Source: Serilophus lunatus
Taxonomy: Eukaryota > Chordata > Aves > Passeriformes > Eurylaimidae
Direction: 5' to 3'
NCBI GenBank assembly: GCA_013399895.1
Contig: VXBA01001856.1
Location: 1,150,204-1,214,203 of the forward strand
DNA length: 64,000 bases
Both the position numbers and the translations under genes were made by a program. The notes beneath the pieces are model-generated. The model searched no databases. It had not been told where the DNA came from and saw only the letters and a program-made list of their open reading frames with translations. Of the stretch, positions 1-14,200 are shown one piece after another (position 1 is the first letter of the stretch; each line of letters begins with the position of its first letter).

Positions 1-3000
1 GTGTGTTACCATGTGATATTTTATGATTCTAAGGTAACAGAATCCCTAGTTTCAGCTCTCCACCACATAAAATAATCATGTTCTAAAATAAAAATATCTT
101 CCTGACACTCATAAGCGTGGCCATAAATGTATGTTCATTTCCTTTGCTTCAAACTTTGCACAACAACTGATGCAATTTTCTCAGTGAAGAAATAGAAAAC
201 AAAGAATTAGTATCAAACGTTGGGAGATCAATTTTCACAGACCCCATCACTTGATAATTTAAATGCTAAGCACTGCAGCCAATTAGTCTAGACTGAAGTA
301 TTTGATGGGGGTAAAATTTAGGTTAACAAATACTGCATAATATTATCTGAATAATATAGAGCAGACTTCCTACAAAGATGAATCTTGAATCTCCCCATTA
401 TACAAAACAGGTGCAAAGAGTGCGTGGGAGAGGTGAATTCATTCCTCCTCTAAATGGCAGTATAAAATAAAATTAGGATATAAAATTTGGGGGTATCTCA
501 CAGGGCAGTTTTTAATTATATACTTAGCAGCATCTTTGCATATAATCATTACCTCAGCCTCCTCTTTTGCATGTATATATTCTTTTGTGCCATGATCAAA
601 GAACAAAGGTTAAATCCTCTGAAACTATTCAAGCAGTGAAAATTGAAAACAGCTATTTTGAGGCTTTGAGCTTTTTTTGTGTTTTTCAACTGTCTGTATA
701 ATCTGCTTAAAATTCTGCTTACTTCTTAAATCATGTATTTGTAGCGTGACAGATGATTGCAGAACACAGGTGAACCAGCAGAGTTTTAAGGAGGATCCTT
801 CCAATGGTCCCTCCCTTGAAAGAGGGAGAAACCAAACGAGGTCTCCAGCCAGGACACTAACTAGCTGCCAGAGGACTTCCACCAAACCTTCACTTCTGTA
901 CCTACACTTGATTTGCAAGGAAGGGTTTGATATGGAAAAACTGGAATCGCTGTCTAGTCCTCCGTTGCCATGTTCATGACACACAAAGTCCCTCTCTGTC
1001 CAGACAGCAGTGGATAAACATCCAGCCTTAGCAGCTGGATGAGAATTGATGGAGAGGCAGAGCCATCCTTGTGTCAGTGAGGAATGATGATACTGGGTCT
1101 GTGAGGGCCATGTGGCCACCTTCAGTCACTGCCTTCCTAGAAAATTCTGGTTTGTGAGATTTTCTTCTTCTGTTGCTGCCAGCTGACCTATATGTACATC
1201 AAGCTGCATTCAATAGTCCTGCTACCTTTGAGGAAGTCCTCTGTCTCCACTTAGCGCTCCTCTTTTGTGTTTGGGCCTAGGGTTAATGGTTAAAATAACC
1301 CATGTATTGTCAACTTCCTTCTTTTTCTTAAAATGAAAGGATATGACCAAGGGTTTAAAACTCTAGAATAAGACAGGAGGAGATGAACTACTAAGTAAAT
1401 GAAACTCTACAAAGTACACAGCAGAGAAACAGCTCAACAATTCCTCATTTTAACAAAACCTGGATAGTTATATTTCTCTTACACATCCAGCTGATCCTTG
1501 TGACACATCACCAAAACCAAGAGAATATTGAGACACAGGGTGCCAACACACAGATACGACATTCACACAGGTCATAGCACCAAGAAGTATTTCAGAGTTC
1601 ATCTAGATCCCAGATACCTAAATTTACCTGCCATCCTAACCTCCCAAACTGATTCAAATGCTGACTTCTGGAGAAAACCTTGTCCTTCCAGTCACAAGCT
1701 ATAGCCACAGAAGGCTGGGGAAGATTTTGTTTCTCAGAGAGGAGCCACTTTTTAGTAAAGAAAATTGTAAGGAGTTTAAACCGTTACTTTGCAGAAATAC
1801 TCAGTCACTGAAGAGATACCAAGTCAGCTCTTCCCTCCAAACTCCTGATGATCTGAAAACATGGAATGGGAACAGCCCCTTTCTGCCTAAGATACACAGT
1901 CTTTAATATCAGTTATGAATAGCATGCCAGTAGTATATTCTCCAAGACTTGGATGCTGCAGCAACTATGTTGTACTACAACCCAATTATGAAGAGGATGG
2001 CAAAGTTCAGTCTTTCTCAATAGACCCATGGCTCAGGTTTGCTACAAGACGTATCTGAAATTTCAGTTACTAAAAGGCTATTGGGATTTTCACTGATAAT
2101 TGCTTCCCATTATGTATACATTAAAAGATGCATAATGGGTGAATTAACTGAAAAAAAATTATAATAAAAAAAAGTTTTTGACTAATAAAAAGCTCTAGAG
2201 AGCTCTTCACTGGACACATGTTTTATTCCTCTATACTGGCACTCCTCTGGGTAATTAGTTTCGTTCAGGTTTAGCCTACATCACATTCGCTGGGGATAAA
2301 GTGAGGATGACTTGGGAGCAACACTGTGAGATTCACTGTCCACTTCGGCCTCTACCACACTCTTCCTTTAGAAGAGTTGGAGATTAGGAAAGAGCAGCCA
2401 AGGAGGGAGACCAGTAGGATGTAAAACACCAAGTGAGGCTGTCTACAATGCTCAACATCAATAGCTTCTTGGAAAGAACGGAGAATTTGAACAACATCAT
2501 ATTTCTGTCATGCTCAGCCAAGGCAGACATGGATTTTGGATGGGGATGTCGGAGCATTTCTTTTTACTCCACCAACTCTGTCCTTCTTTCAAGAAATGTT
2601 TCCACCATATGGAAGAAGTAGTCACAAAATTACAGAAAATGTCATCTGGATATTTAGTCAACTGGTGTTTCCAGAAATGATGGCATCCTCAGTCGTATAG
2701 GAAAAAGGGAGTAAAAGTAGGGCTTCACCTGCAAGTCCAAAGGTGGTCTGGCATTCTGGTCTCTTCAAAAGAGTGGTTGAAACTACATTAAAATCGTCGA
2801 TTAAAACCCAGCAATTCACTGAATACATACTCAGGACTATGAGGTTAAAGAACATCAGCTTGGTGTATTTGCCCCTTTTCATCTGATTACCAAAGGTCTG
2901 ATTTTTTACAGGGATTGTGTCCATACACAGTCACAACCCTTCACCTGAAGGAAGGCTGCAAATGCTCAGTGACATCTGAAAAATGAACTACTTAGCAAAG

Positions 3001-3880
3001 GAACGGCACACAAACCAAAACAATATGAAAGAAATTATCCAAAGGGCAGCATGTCACACTGCTCTACACTCCTGGAGTACTACTGTCACTGTAAATTTTC
3101 CCTCATTTTCCCTTTAACAGCTAGCAGTATGTCTTTCCCTTGGTGACTGCAAAGGTATGCAGAGATGTGTCTCCTGCCTTCCAAAGCCTTTTCAATAGTT
3201 CAGGTTTCCTAAGCAGCACCTGTCTGAACTGCACTGCATCACTCCTCCTTCCTTCAGCACCTGCCTTCGACATTCAGAGGAAAAGAAGCTCAGCTACAGT
3301 GTGCTGTAGCATGCAAATTTTATACAATTAGCAAATTAATTTTACATGGAATTATTCTTGGACACATAAAAAAAAAAATTAAAATTGAGATAATAATGCC
3401 TAAGGAGGCAACATTCTAGGAAGACAGAAGTGTACAAATTATACTCTCATTTAAGTACAATTTAGACCTCTTCATAAAGCGAACAAACAAACAAAAATTC
3501 AAATTGATACAATGCAGTGTAATCCAAGACTAGTATTGTAAGCACTAAAAAAAAAAAATCAGCAATGAAGTGGATGCTGTTTCACTATCCTGTGCATAGA
3601 AAGCAACTTAGAAATATATGCGCAAAATTTGCATGGGTTCCTCCTCATAATGATAACATTTTATTCTGATGATCTTTTATCACTTTAGAAAAAACAATTG
3701 CCAAGAAATGCATAGTAAGAGGAAACTAATTAAAGTTTCTACCTATGTAGAAAACAAAATTAGATCACTTAAAAAATTAAAGACATTTCTAAGTGGCAGC
3801 TTTTCTTATCACTATCAAAAAATCAGATTATATTACAGCTGAGATTAATATTTTTAGTAACTGAATGGAAACAAATGTGG
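1..3880. other. Non-coding AT-rich DNA, no gene seen
   Basis: Unique AT-rich sequence with short A runs (for example near 2150-2175, 3368 and 3548) and a brief ACAA repeat near 3485. Minus-strand 625-1119 (164 codons) overlaps an open frame on the plus strand at 677-979. The local base composition is somewhat richer in GC, which lowers stop frequency, and neither translation shows a domain I know. I regard both as chance. No transposon recognised. Confidence 0.6.
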
Positions 3881-3889
3881 AAATGAATG

Positions 3890-4140
3890 TCTATTAAAAT
3901 TGTGAGATGGCCTACAGCTTTATAAATAACCACATCCCCTCTCTGCCAGTTGCAGTGATGACTACGGATACAGCATGCTAAGTTATTCCATCACAAGTCA
4001 CACGCTCGCGGGAGCACTGCAAAGTGAAGATGAAGGTTAAATAGTTAGCAGGGATTTTTAAGCAGGAAGGTGGCTGTGTGACCTTGCAGCTCTGACAAGC
4101 TCTAATCGAGGATAACATGGAATATAAGTAATCAGATGTT
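3890..4140. promoter_or_regulatory. Possible cis-regulatory patch
   Basis: Seen: a stretch with three CpGs inside ten bases (4001-4010) in an otherwise CpG-poor neighbourhood. It is followed by TGACCTTG at 4079-4086, the extended half-site bound by monomeric nuclear receptors of the ERR/SF-1 type, and by a TAATC word near 4102. Inference: the mixture of CpG and transcription-factor-like words resembles a conserved non-coding element. Cross-species alignment would decide; nothing here proves function. Confidence 0.2.
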
Positions 4141-6300
4141 CCCAAGGTTCTTCACAGGAGAATTTTTTTAATTAGGTACAAAGCATTTAATGTTTAAAAG
4201 GCCAACTAGGAAAGTCAAGAGTTCACATCAAAAGGTCTGCTGCTTCTAAAAGCCCCCCACACTAAATATTACAGAACAGACACTTTACCTCCAAATTCTA
4301 TGCTTGTGCTTATCTAATATTGAAAACTCTCCTCCACTGAAACCCTAACGCAATCAGCTTTGAAAAAGACTCACTAGACCTATTTTCACCAGAAGGTGTG
4401 CAGCTGCTTCGCAATATTTCCCTAAAAAATAGCACCATTCTCATGAATGCTTTCCTCATGTGAGCTGATGAATATTACAGCTAACAGCACTGTCCCAAAC
4501 TTTGCTTGGAATTTCCTCCCTCTAACTGCTGCACTGAAGATGCATTTTCATAACCCAGGCATGGAAGTGACTTCTGCCAAGCAGAGAGAGGGAGACTGGA
4601 GCTTGTCAAGGTGCCTGTTCCCCTTGGCTCATGCAGGGGCCAGAAAAGCAACTCAGCAAGGCCATGTCTTACAGAGATCCAAAGGAAAGATGCCAGGAAA
4701 CTTCATGCCGGGATTTTTCCCAGGTTTAACTCTGTGTATTCCTCTGCAGCTTCCCATGAGCCACGGTAAAGTTGGGACTGCCTGACGTGGCTGCAGACCT
4801 GGTAGCAGGTACAGCCTCACATTCTGTTTGACTCTTTTTCTTTGGGCGGATTCACTGTCCTTCCCATGCCTCATCTCCCACCTCACCCCAAAAACCTCAA
4901 CATTTCCTTTGAGCGGCCTGAGTTCAGAAAGGTACCTCTTTAGGGTTTAAAAACTGGGCAAAAATTGGGATATGTTTTCACAAAAAAGATGTTTACAAAG
5001 TTTAAACCTGTTACAGGCTACTGATGTGTAAAAAAGTGTGGGTTTAGAAGGTAAAAAGAAAATCCTCCTTGCTCTTTATTTCAGGACCAGCTTGAGCAGT
5101 TCTAGAGGCAGTTTTCACACTGGAAACTGTTCTGAAGGAAATGTTGGCGTAGCCAAACTTAAGGGAAGCTCAGTTATAACTTCCAGTGGTATTTCCATTG
5201 GTTTTATTACCCTATCTCTACCCAACACAACACACTTAAAAATTATTAAAAGTATTAAAATGCCCTTAATTTTCCTTCTATGTCTAAAGAAGCACAAAAC
5301 ATTATCCAAAACCAATTTCTTTAACTAAAATGACACTTTAGACATCTCATTATAATTTAACAACCACTTAGTCTGCCTTCAAACCAACAAACTCTGCAGT
5401 TCTGACTACACGCAACACAACAACGTGGCTGGGGATGACCACGTCTATTTTTTATAAGACCAATTCCTTCTGCTTTTGGAACTGTTAGAAACTAGAGATG
5501 TTAAGAACCAAAAAATATATCATAATAAAGTTATTATTTGTTTATAAATTATTATCCGAGGAAGGCAAGCCTCAGATCACTCCAACCTTAGTAACTACTG
5601 CCAGGAGTTGTTTCCACCCATTAGTAGTTGTCAACAGATTGCTTTACTAAATGGGCAGCCAAACTCTGCTTCACTGAATAGCATTTCCCTGTTAAAAAAA
5701 AAATCCAGAATTTGCAAACCTTCAAGTGAAGAAAATGAAAAGGATGCATGTAGTAACAAAGACTTCAAAAATTAAACGTAATCTGCTCAGAAAACTTTGT
5801 TCTTCGGCCTTTTTAGTAATTCCTCTAGTCTAGCCATGAACTCAAATTGGCATAAACAGTACAACCAACATCCTGAGACAGCAGAATTTTCCATGAAATA
5901 CAGAAATAAAACTAAAATGTTGAAAAGTAATTTGAAATTTTGGGATTTTTCCTCTAAGTATAGCTTCAACTCTGTTTGTAAGCAGATCAGGAGTAATTTG
6001 ACAGAGTAGATCAGAATAAGACATGTAGAAAAACAGCTTTTCAAAAAGAAAAAGTAATCAAACTATCCCAAAATGCTCCTCTACCTGCTGGGCTATTTGT
6101 TTCATAACCAGACCAGAGCAAAGGGTTATGTAGTCTGAACAACAAGACACAACAACCATGATTTTGCTCATGTCTCTCACTGTGACAAAAAGCTACTGTC
6201 TTTATTTATTTATTCTTCTAATTAATTTCAAAATTGAACTGAAATTAAAGGAGAAAGATTAAATAGCTATGGCAGAGCTATCCTTGCCCTCTACACACTA
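4141..6300. other. Non-coding DNA, no gene seen
   Basis: Unique sequence. Open frames of 60-112 codons occur on both strands at the density expected by chance (the longest is 4447-4785, plus strand, with no recognisable domain). A short TTTA repeat lies near 6184-6196. No mobile element recognised. Confidence 0.6.
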
Positions 6301-6343
6301 CTCTCCCCCTCTCTCTCCCTCTGCTTTTCCCTCTCCCTCTCCC
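6301..6343. repeat. Polypyrimidine low-complexity tract
   Basis: Roughly 43 bases built of CTCCCT-like words with a single purine interrupting it. Such homopurine/homopyrimidine tracts are common in vertebrate introns and can adopt triplex structures. The glycine/glutamate-rich tail of the minus-strand open frame at 6298-6597 is just the translation of this tract. Confidence 0.85.
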
Positions 6344-9300
6344 TGGTGATCCCCAGCCATCAGAGAGCAGAGGCCATGTGGCACATCTCTGCAAAGGTTT
6401 CTCTTGGCAGCCTGAGCAATTTCTATTTTCCCCTTACATTTTTTTTTGATGGGAGGAGAAGGGTGGGAATGTGTTTTGCTTCTGTTACAAACAGTGGCTT
6501 TAGCTTCATGAACAAAGCCTGGGGTGAAGTGATAGAAAAGGTTTGGGGGAGGAGGAGGATGCTCTTGAAGAATGGGGTTCGATAGCTGGGCCACCAAGTA
6601 TATTATTCATATATGCTTTCATTTATATAAAAGAGGAAATATAACTAAGCCAGTAACGTAGCAATTCATGGCCATGGGAAGCAGTGTCCACAAGCAGATG
6701 GAGGTGCCCATCCTGCCCTGTGTAGTGTCTGGGTCCAGGCTTAGAAGCTTGCTCAGAAGCAAAAGAGCTTTAGTCCCCTCCTCATGCTTCATGCACATCA
6801 TCCCTTTACAGAAACAGTGTCTGCAGATGAACACTGGCTGCCAAAAAAGTGATAAATTCAAACAGACAGGCTCTCATAATTACCAGAGAAATCTGTATAC
6901 AAAGGAGAAAAGAGAACTGTGCTCCACAGAAAAAACTCCACAAACATCATATATGAAAACAACACAAAGGGGACTGTTGTTAAAATGAGTCTTGCCAGTT
7001 TCCAAAACATTTGATTTTCTTTTTTCCCTTAGGCTTTAAGAGTGTAACTGAATACCACTTTTTGTAAAAATAAAATAATTCTGTATCTCTTCTATCTGGG
7101 AGAAAGAAATAATATAAAAAATCAGCCTCTCCTCCAATGCTGCCCCACGCAGCACACATGAATCTAAAGAAAAGGTAACTTCCTATCTGAAAATACCTGA
7201 ATTCAGAAAAAAACAGTATCATAAAACTACTAAAGGCATGAGATTGTCCCACTGAGCAGCATCTAAGCCTCAGTAGTATAAATTAATAACCAAAAACCTG
7301 TTACACTTTGCTGCCTTGGAATCAATAACCAGGATTTTTTGTTGCAGGCACAGAGCAGCAGAGCTGCAGGTCAGCCTGAAAGGCCACATTCAAACTTCAT
7401 CTCTCTTGGAGGAGTTACCTTTAATTGAATAACACTGAAAGTTTCCACTGGAATACTTTTATCATGTTCCTCCTTTTGATGATTTTGGAGTTTGCAGACA
7501 GTGATGCCTCTTGTCCTGCCTCAGCATCCTGAAGTAAACCAGGCTCCCAAACACAAAGGCAGCAGCATCCCATTCTCATGTGTCAGGACAGACTTTTCCA
7601 TGATCTTAACAACACTCCTTGATTTCCTTATCATTTACCATTATTTCACCATTGAAAGCTGAGTTGAGAAAAAGGACTTTTTCACCTCTCAGTTCCTTCC
7701 AGTGTAAATCATTAACAAGAGTTTGTTTATTTTCTGACCTCATCCAACTTTTTCTTTCTTTTTTTTAACTTTCTTTTTAATGACTCCTTGAAATGAGTCT
7801 GAATCTAACATCTTCCATTTAGTATCTATATGTACAGCAGAAAGTAATCATATTGCCTTTTCTCTCTAGTGAAGTTTTCTATTTTATTGCAGGTTTGTAG
7901 TCAAGATTTTCAAGAGAGTCCCACTCTACTCCACAGATACCCACACAGGTTTTACACGCGTTTTTGTTATGAGTAATGTACCTACCATACCACTTCAAAA
8001 TGATGCAGGTATGCCAAAAATGCAGTACTACTGGAAATCTGAAACTATTTCATAATGAATTCATGAAAGAAACTGGATCACAAAACATGTTATTGCTATT
8101 ACCTGTGAAAGTCATTACTGTGAGGCCTAACAAAGGCATTAAAGAGCTTCACACTGACAGAAAACCTTGCACATACATTGGCTGCTAATAACAAGTCAGC
8201 CTGTGCCAGCACGTACCACAATTAACCACAATGATTTCCTCTTCTTGACAGAAATCTCTCCACAGAAATTTGCTCTAAACTAATGCCTAAAACTGATTTT
8301 TAATGGTACAGATGAGATATAAATAAAATGAGTTTATCTTCTCATAAGAAAACATTTCAAGGCAAATCCAATGGTTTCAAGATGCATCAGAAAAGAGCTA
8401 ATCCTGCAAGTGTAATTCATTTTACTCTTCTGAATTTCAGAGGAATGCTTTGTTGACATTTCTAACTCACATCTTGTTTTTTAACTCAATTCAAAACTGG
8501 ACAATCAATCAAAAGAATCACCCTGTTCTGAATCTGTGATGTTGGGATGCCCAAGAGACAGGTGGGTTTGCATGCTCCTGATTAAAATATTCACACATCA
8601 ATTTGCAAGGTCTACAAAATTTGAAAATCTTCTGAGTGATACATATTGCACAAGAATGGAAATTCTCTTTACACTGATTACTTCATATGTTGCTCGGGAT
8701 CTGCAACTTGCTCTCAAAATGGCTGATGTCATGGATTGGTAAAGATTATTGTTAAAGTTCACTTTTGTAGATTGAACAAAATTACTACAGTTTTCTCAGA
8801 GCATAAATTGATTAAAAGCATTAAATATGATGTTTTGGAACACAAGAGTTGATTTCACTTTTTAATATTGTAAGGGTATATTTATTAAGCTGCTTTGTTA
8901 AAATATTTTGGCATTCTCTTGCAGAAATTTGAGATGAAACATGTAACATTGATGTAACAACATTTTCTGCGAAACATAAAATAATCTGGCACACACTTCA
9001 CCATATGAAAAATAATTCAACTACAATCTCTACTAGACATATAATGCTCTCTGAATTAAACATAAGTGTTTAAAATATTTTCCCTTTAGTCATTAAAAAA
9101 TAACAAATAAAGAAACTAAACCAGGAAATCCATGTTACACTGCCAGCTTTACAATGCTGTTTGGATATATTACCAATTACTCCTTTTAGACTCATAGTCA
9201 CATATTAAGAAATCTCTAGAAAACACTGTAAAGAAGTAGTACAAGAAATGCACAACTGCAAGATGCAAAGGTTTCCTTCCAGGCAGGAAACTGAACTTCC

Positions 9301-10737
9301 AGGACTGTCTGGTTCTGATGGTGTTCAGCTCTGCAAAGCTTTCGATTTTTCTCCTCTTCAATTTAGCCCTTGGAAGCTGGTGTGGGAGGTATTATCTATT
9401 TGATAGTGATTGTTTTCCCTAGATTGTAGCCAAAAATAGATGATGAGAGAAGAAAAAAAACAAAACATGTAAATAGCCTCAGAAGAAGAAACCTGCCAGC
9501 CACAAATTAAACCACACTACATTTATTCTGAAACAGAATTCAAATGAATAGCATCATTAACTGCATCTGCTAAGAAGTTATCTAGCTTCTGTACAGAATG
9601 AGTTTCTGCTAAAGAAGACTCCATGCCCACATCTCATCCATAGAGTGTGTGTGATAGAAACACATACTGGCTGTTCTCCCTTGTTTCAGGCAATTGAAGA
9701 TGACAGAAGACAAAGAGATCAATGTACTAAAATGGATTCATCACAAGAAAAGGATAATACAACCTTGGATACAATTTATACATCCAGCGAAGACGGATAA
9801 AAAGAGGAATGAAGGCATTCAGCAGAAGACACGCATATATACATAAAAATAAATATGAGAAAAAGCTCACTTCAAGATCCAATAATAAACAAGATACTCC
9901 CAATATATAATATTGCCAGGCTGTAAAGCAAGACTCTAGATATTAATAAAATTATGTAGTTGTTTAGACTAGAATGCAACACAGCAATAGCTAAAATACT
10001 TTGCAAGACTACTAAGTCTGCTCTTGATTCTGTATTTGCTCTAAGACACTCTGACCATGTGTCTGGAAACAAACAGGACAGGTTTTTTATTTAACTTATT
10101 CTTAAAAACTGATACCATAAAGACAAAGTAAAGCAAATAGAACATGAATCTATTCTCAACTTACTGGGCAGAGAGGCAGGGTAAATTTGTCTCTATCTTT
10201 TTCAACTACTCATGAATCACGTAAACAGTCCTTAATCTTTTTTCACTTTCAGAGTTGAACATGACAATGTCGGTGCTGGAGGAACATAGACATATCTTTG
10301 GCTAAACAACAACACTGCAACTGGCTGTGTCCTGTACTTACCCTATGTCTGTGAGATAATAATGTCAAATCAAATAAAAATAAGAACATCTTTGACATTT
10401 GAAATTTCAATTGAAAAAACATGGTCAGAAAAAATGATAAAGTGCAATTCTTCCCCGACTACAAAGACGAAAACTACTGAACGTCTGCTTCAGAGGCAGC
10501 AGAACAGTAACTATGTGTCCCAGCCAATGAATCACCTATGCCAACTTTCCCCTGATGTTACATGGCAATATCTTATTCAGTCTCCTCTTTGAATCAAGAA
10601 TCTTTGTCAGCAATCAAGGGGTTAAATCCTTCTTTTCTCATCTTCCTCCTCTCCTCAACTTCCCACACAAGACTGAACCTATTTCATAAATGAGAGCTGT
10701 CCTCCTACATAAAATTTATATTAATAAAATCACTCTT
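6344..10737. other. Non-coding AT-rich DNA, no gene seen
   Basis: Unique sequence with T-rich runs near 6440 and 7750-7780. The open frames are short and unremarkable. A splice-like pair on the minus strand around 8103-8153 would enclose a 51-base open segment, but short segments of this kind are expected by chance. No transposon recognised. Confidence 0.6.
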
Positions 10738-11180
10738 AGAGGATCATAGGCTCCATCTATCCCAGCACACTAAGAAGTGCCAGGGAATGTTCCTGGGGTA
10801 GAAACCTGATAGTCTGCAGGAGATGGTCTCTGGCAGCACCTGGCCTCAAACCAAACAGTGCTCTCCCAAGCCAATCTCTGGCCCAGCTCTGGAGTGTGCT
10901 CTGCCCATCTATCAGTTGGGATGTGACCAACCTATTTTGGAGTGTAACGCTCAGAGGTTCTGGCTGGGGCTCTGCTGTGCCATCTGGCCCCACTGCCAGA
11001 GCAGCCACAGCATTTTCATGCACTGACAAATCCCAGCAGCAGACCACCAGCATCATGCAGGGTGTGCCAGCCTTGGAACTCCAGCTGGTTCACATTCAGG
11101 TGTCTTTACCAGTCTCATGTACAGCCATTGGAGTGCAGAACCAGCTCCAATGGTGCGTGGTCCCTTGGAGTTAGTTCTTC
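10738..11180. other. GC-richer block of unknown origin
   Basis: Composition shifts from AT-rich flanks to a visibly GC-richer block of about 440 bases, then back again. It has overlapping open frames on both strands (minus 10757-11056; plus 10823-11026 and 10896-11174), as expected when stops become rare. None has a domain I recognise. The sharp edges suggest an inserted, decayed repeat or an old processed fragment. I see no LTR termini, CR1 tail or poly-A end to classify it, so the family is left open. Confidence 0.4.
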
Positions 11181-11264
11181 TCTGACTATAGATACAAATC
11201 TCTGTTTCCAGCAGAGACAATATACTGTAGCACTGGCAAGAGAAGGAAAACTATCTGTCATCAG

Positions 11265-11295
11265 CTTGATAGTGTTTAAACTTGATAGAGTTTAA
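11265..11295. repeat. Two-copy tandem repeat, 16-bp unit
   Basis: CTTGATAGTGTTTAAA is followed directly by CTTGATAGAGTTTAA, a second copy with one substitution and lacking the last base. It is a local duplication just outside the GC-richer block, with no known role. Confidence 0.85.
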
Positions 11296-11299
11296 CTCT

Positions 11300-14200
11300 A
11301 GGAAATGTGCTGCATTTCTGTTAATATACAAGCCTGAGTGACACAGAACCATACCATTATTTAAACTGGACTTTATGAATGCAGAACACAGGCTCTAAGT
11401 ACAGAGGCTCTACACAGGCTCTGAGCCTTCCACAGCTGCACTGAGCTGAGGAACAGCATTTCAGCAAAGGTATTCAAAAAAGCCTACATCATAACTCTAA
11501 AATGACAAACCAAGTTCCTTTCTTGCACCCCAAAACACTTTGCCATACATTAGAAAGGTCAGACAAGCGCTTCTGGATTTGATTCTACTGTTTCAATAAA
11601 ATACAAATGTTAAAAGTGGAGGACAAGTGATCAAAGGTTACTCCTGCACTCACCAGCCAATGCTCCATGTTATGGAGCTTGTAGAATTCAAATCTGTATC
11701 ACTCCCAGGTCTCTCATTCATCTCCCACGGTCATAGGTGTTTACAAAAGCTAACATCTGAGAAACTTCTAGTAAGACTGGTTTTAACACTAATTTCTGCA
11801 ATCCTATTCCTTAGCACCTGGAGTGAAGGATAAGAGGGAAAACAAACACAAGGATCACTGGTACAGTAGATGAAGGTGCATAGTCCATGTTCAGCCATGT
11901 TCTTTGGACTTGAGGACCTGAGCACCAGGGGTACTACAAACAGTCAGGAAGCACCCAGCATTTCAGCTGGCTAGCTCAAATATTGCCAGTGGTGTAACTG
12001 TGCAGACTCAGGTTATAGGACGGGCACCAAGGTATTCTGGGCTATGGCAGACAAGATGCAAAAGTTGAAGGTGTTGCTGCCAAGTCTCGCCATCGTTTCC
12101 CAAAGCTCTTCTGCTGGAGGTAACAAAACCAACATGACATGCCCCAGTTGAGGACACCAGTGTCTCAAACTTTCCCTGTGAATCTCACCATAGCTCAGCT
12201 GTCAGCTGCCTTTCCTAGTTCTGCAGGGCATCCAACACCAACTGCCCTCCTCCTGGGCTGTAGTGCTGGCAGTGCCTGATCTAGCTGGTTTCAAGGAGAG
12301 CTCCTACTGAAACCCACCCTCTATAATTAGAGTCAGTGATGAAGATGCAGCTCTCAAGACAGAGGGGAATTAATTATGAGAATTACATTGCTGGTTTAAA
12401 GTATCACACAAAACACGTATTAACACCTTTTCTTCAACAATACATAGCGTTAAAGGCAGAACTATATAATATTTTTTTATCAGAATGTTCAATCAGTACA
12501 AGTAGAATACAAGAACACTAGGTAAAAGCAAAAATAATTTGAAAAATATGATCTGGAGTTTTAGTCTTCCAGATGACCAGTATAACACGAAGTGACTTAA
12601 CTCATCTGACAAGATGGATTACAGCTGGCCCCTTATCTCTTGGCCTGCTTAGCAACATGAAAGGAAAAGAAAAACAATGCATTAATTGATGGTGGAGAAC
12701 GTTTTTCTTCCTAATGGTTTCCAGCCAGAATTTTTGAGCCCGAGCCATTTTCCAAATAATGGCTAGCATTTGTGTACACATTACTTTCTTTCATGTGACA
12801 AGGAAATGTAATTTTCCTTTGAAAACATACTCATTAAGGAAGCAAACCCCTTCCCCCCAGAAGCCTTTGCACCCCATTCATAAGTGTGACACAGTATAAT
12901 CACTTCAAAAGTCTGGAGGAACCACAGATCTTCTGAAAACTCCCACAGCGGAGACACAGCCATGTGCCTACCCTCCAATGCCCTCTATTAGATCAGGCCT
13001 ACCGAGTATTTTAATGCAGCAATCACCAATGATCTCAATCAGGTTGAGAGTTATTCTAGGAAACACACCAAAAAAAAATCAAAGAAACTAATGATTATCA
13101 CAAATAATTGAAAGAAGCAGGCATCATTAATACGGTCATAATATTACCTAGGTTGATTATATGCTCAGAAGTGACTTGGAAGTATTTACTATTTCTGATA
13201 GAATCTTTTCAGCTCAGTTTCACAGAGCCCTTTCAAGAAAAGGAAATGCACAGAGGGAGTTGCAAATGATTGTGTGGTGCTTCTCACCAGCCTCAGGGCT
13301 CAGGGAGATGCGAGTTTGATGGCAGATGAAATGCAGCATGGGGAGGTGAGCAGCAGTGCACGCTGGCTGAGGCACTTGAAATTCTCTTGTCTTCTCCTAA
13401 CATGCAGATCCTCAGAAAACAAATTCAACTGCAAAAGACCTCAGTGAAAGTCTCCAGCCACTGCATGTTATGTCTAATAGAAGCAGAAAACAAATGCCTA
13501 GCTAAAAGATAAAATCAAGACAATGTGTCCTGTAAGTTCGTGCCATACTGTCTGTAATGCCTTGGGTTAAACAAATGCATCTATTTGAGCCTCATTTTTC
13601 TTCTCTTCCATTGAGATATGCCTCAGAACACAGAGGACCAGCAAAGAGCACTGTATCTCTCCAACACCGAAGACAGAGCTGTTGCCAGAACAGAGACCAT
13701 TCAGCATATGACCAGAAAAAATTACGATATTTTTTCTGTTACAGCAGGAACTGCTTGGTCTCCCTGCTTGGGCTGCACCCCAGGAGAGGCTTAGTTAAAA
13801 GAAATGGCATTTGCAATAGAGTTCCCTGCCTGAGGAGCAGGAGCTAAAGCTCAGTTTTACAAGGCAACAGATACATTATGAATGTGCAGGCATGCAAAAT
13901 TAATTTAAAACCACCCTGAAATATGGAGCTGAAAGATGCTCCATCATGGAAGCAATGCCAGCAGTGCTGCCATGACAAGCACTGCCCACCTGACTGGGCA
14001 GAGCGGGATGTTGAATGCTTGTCACTTAAAGCAGACAAGCTTGATCCCCCATATCAGTTCCTATTATTTTATTTATAACCTCAGTACTGAGATGTGTACC
14101 AACTATGCAATGGCAAGGTATGCTTTCCTAGTCTTTCTCACCCATTTATCAATAGAAAATTGGTACTGCAGAGTTCAGTGCCATCGATAATTATGACATA

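Noticed and set aside
625..1119. 164-codon minus-strand open frame, the longest in the window
   Set aside because: No recognisable domain, overlaps an equally open plus-strand frame, and lies in a slightly GC-richer patch where stops are rarer. Length is near the chance maximum for 64 kb.
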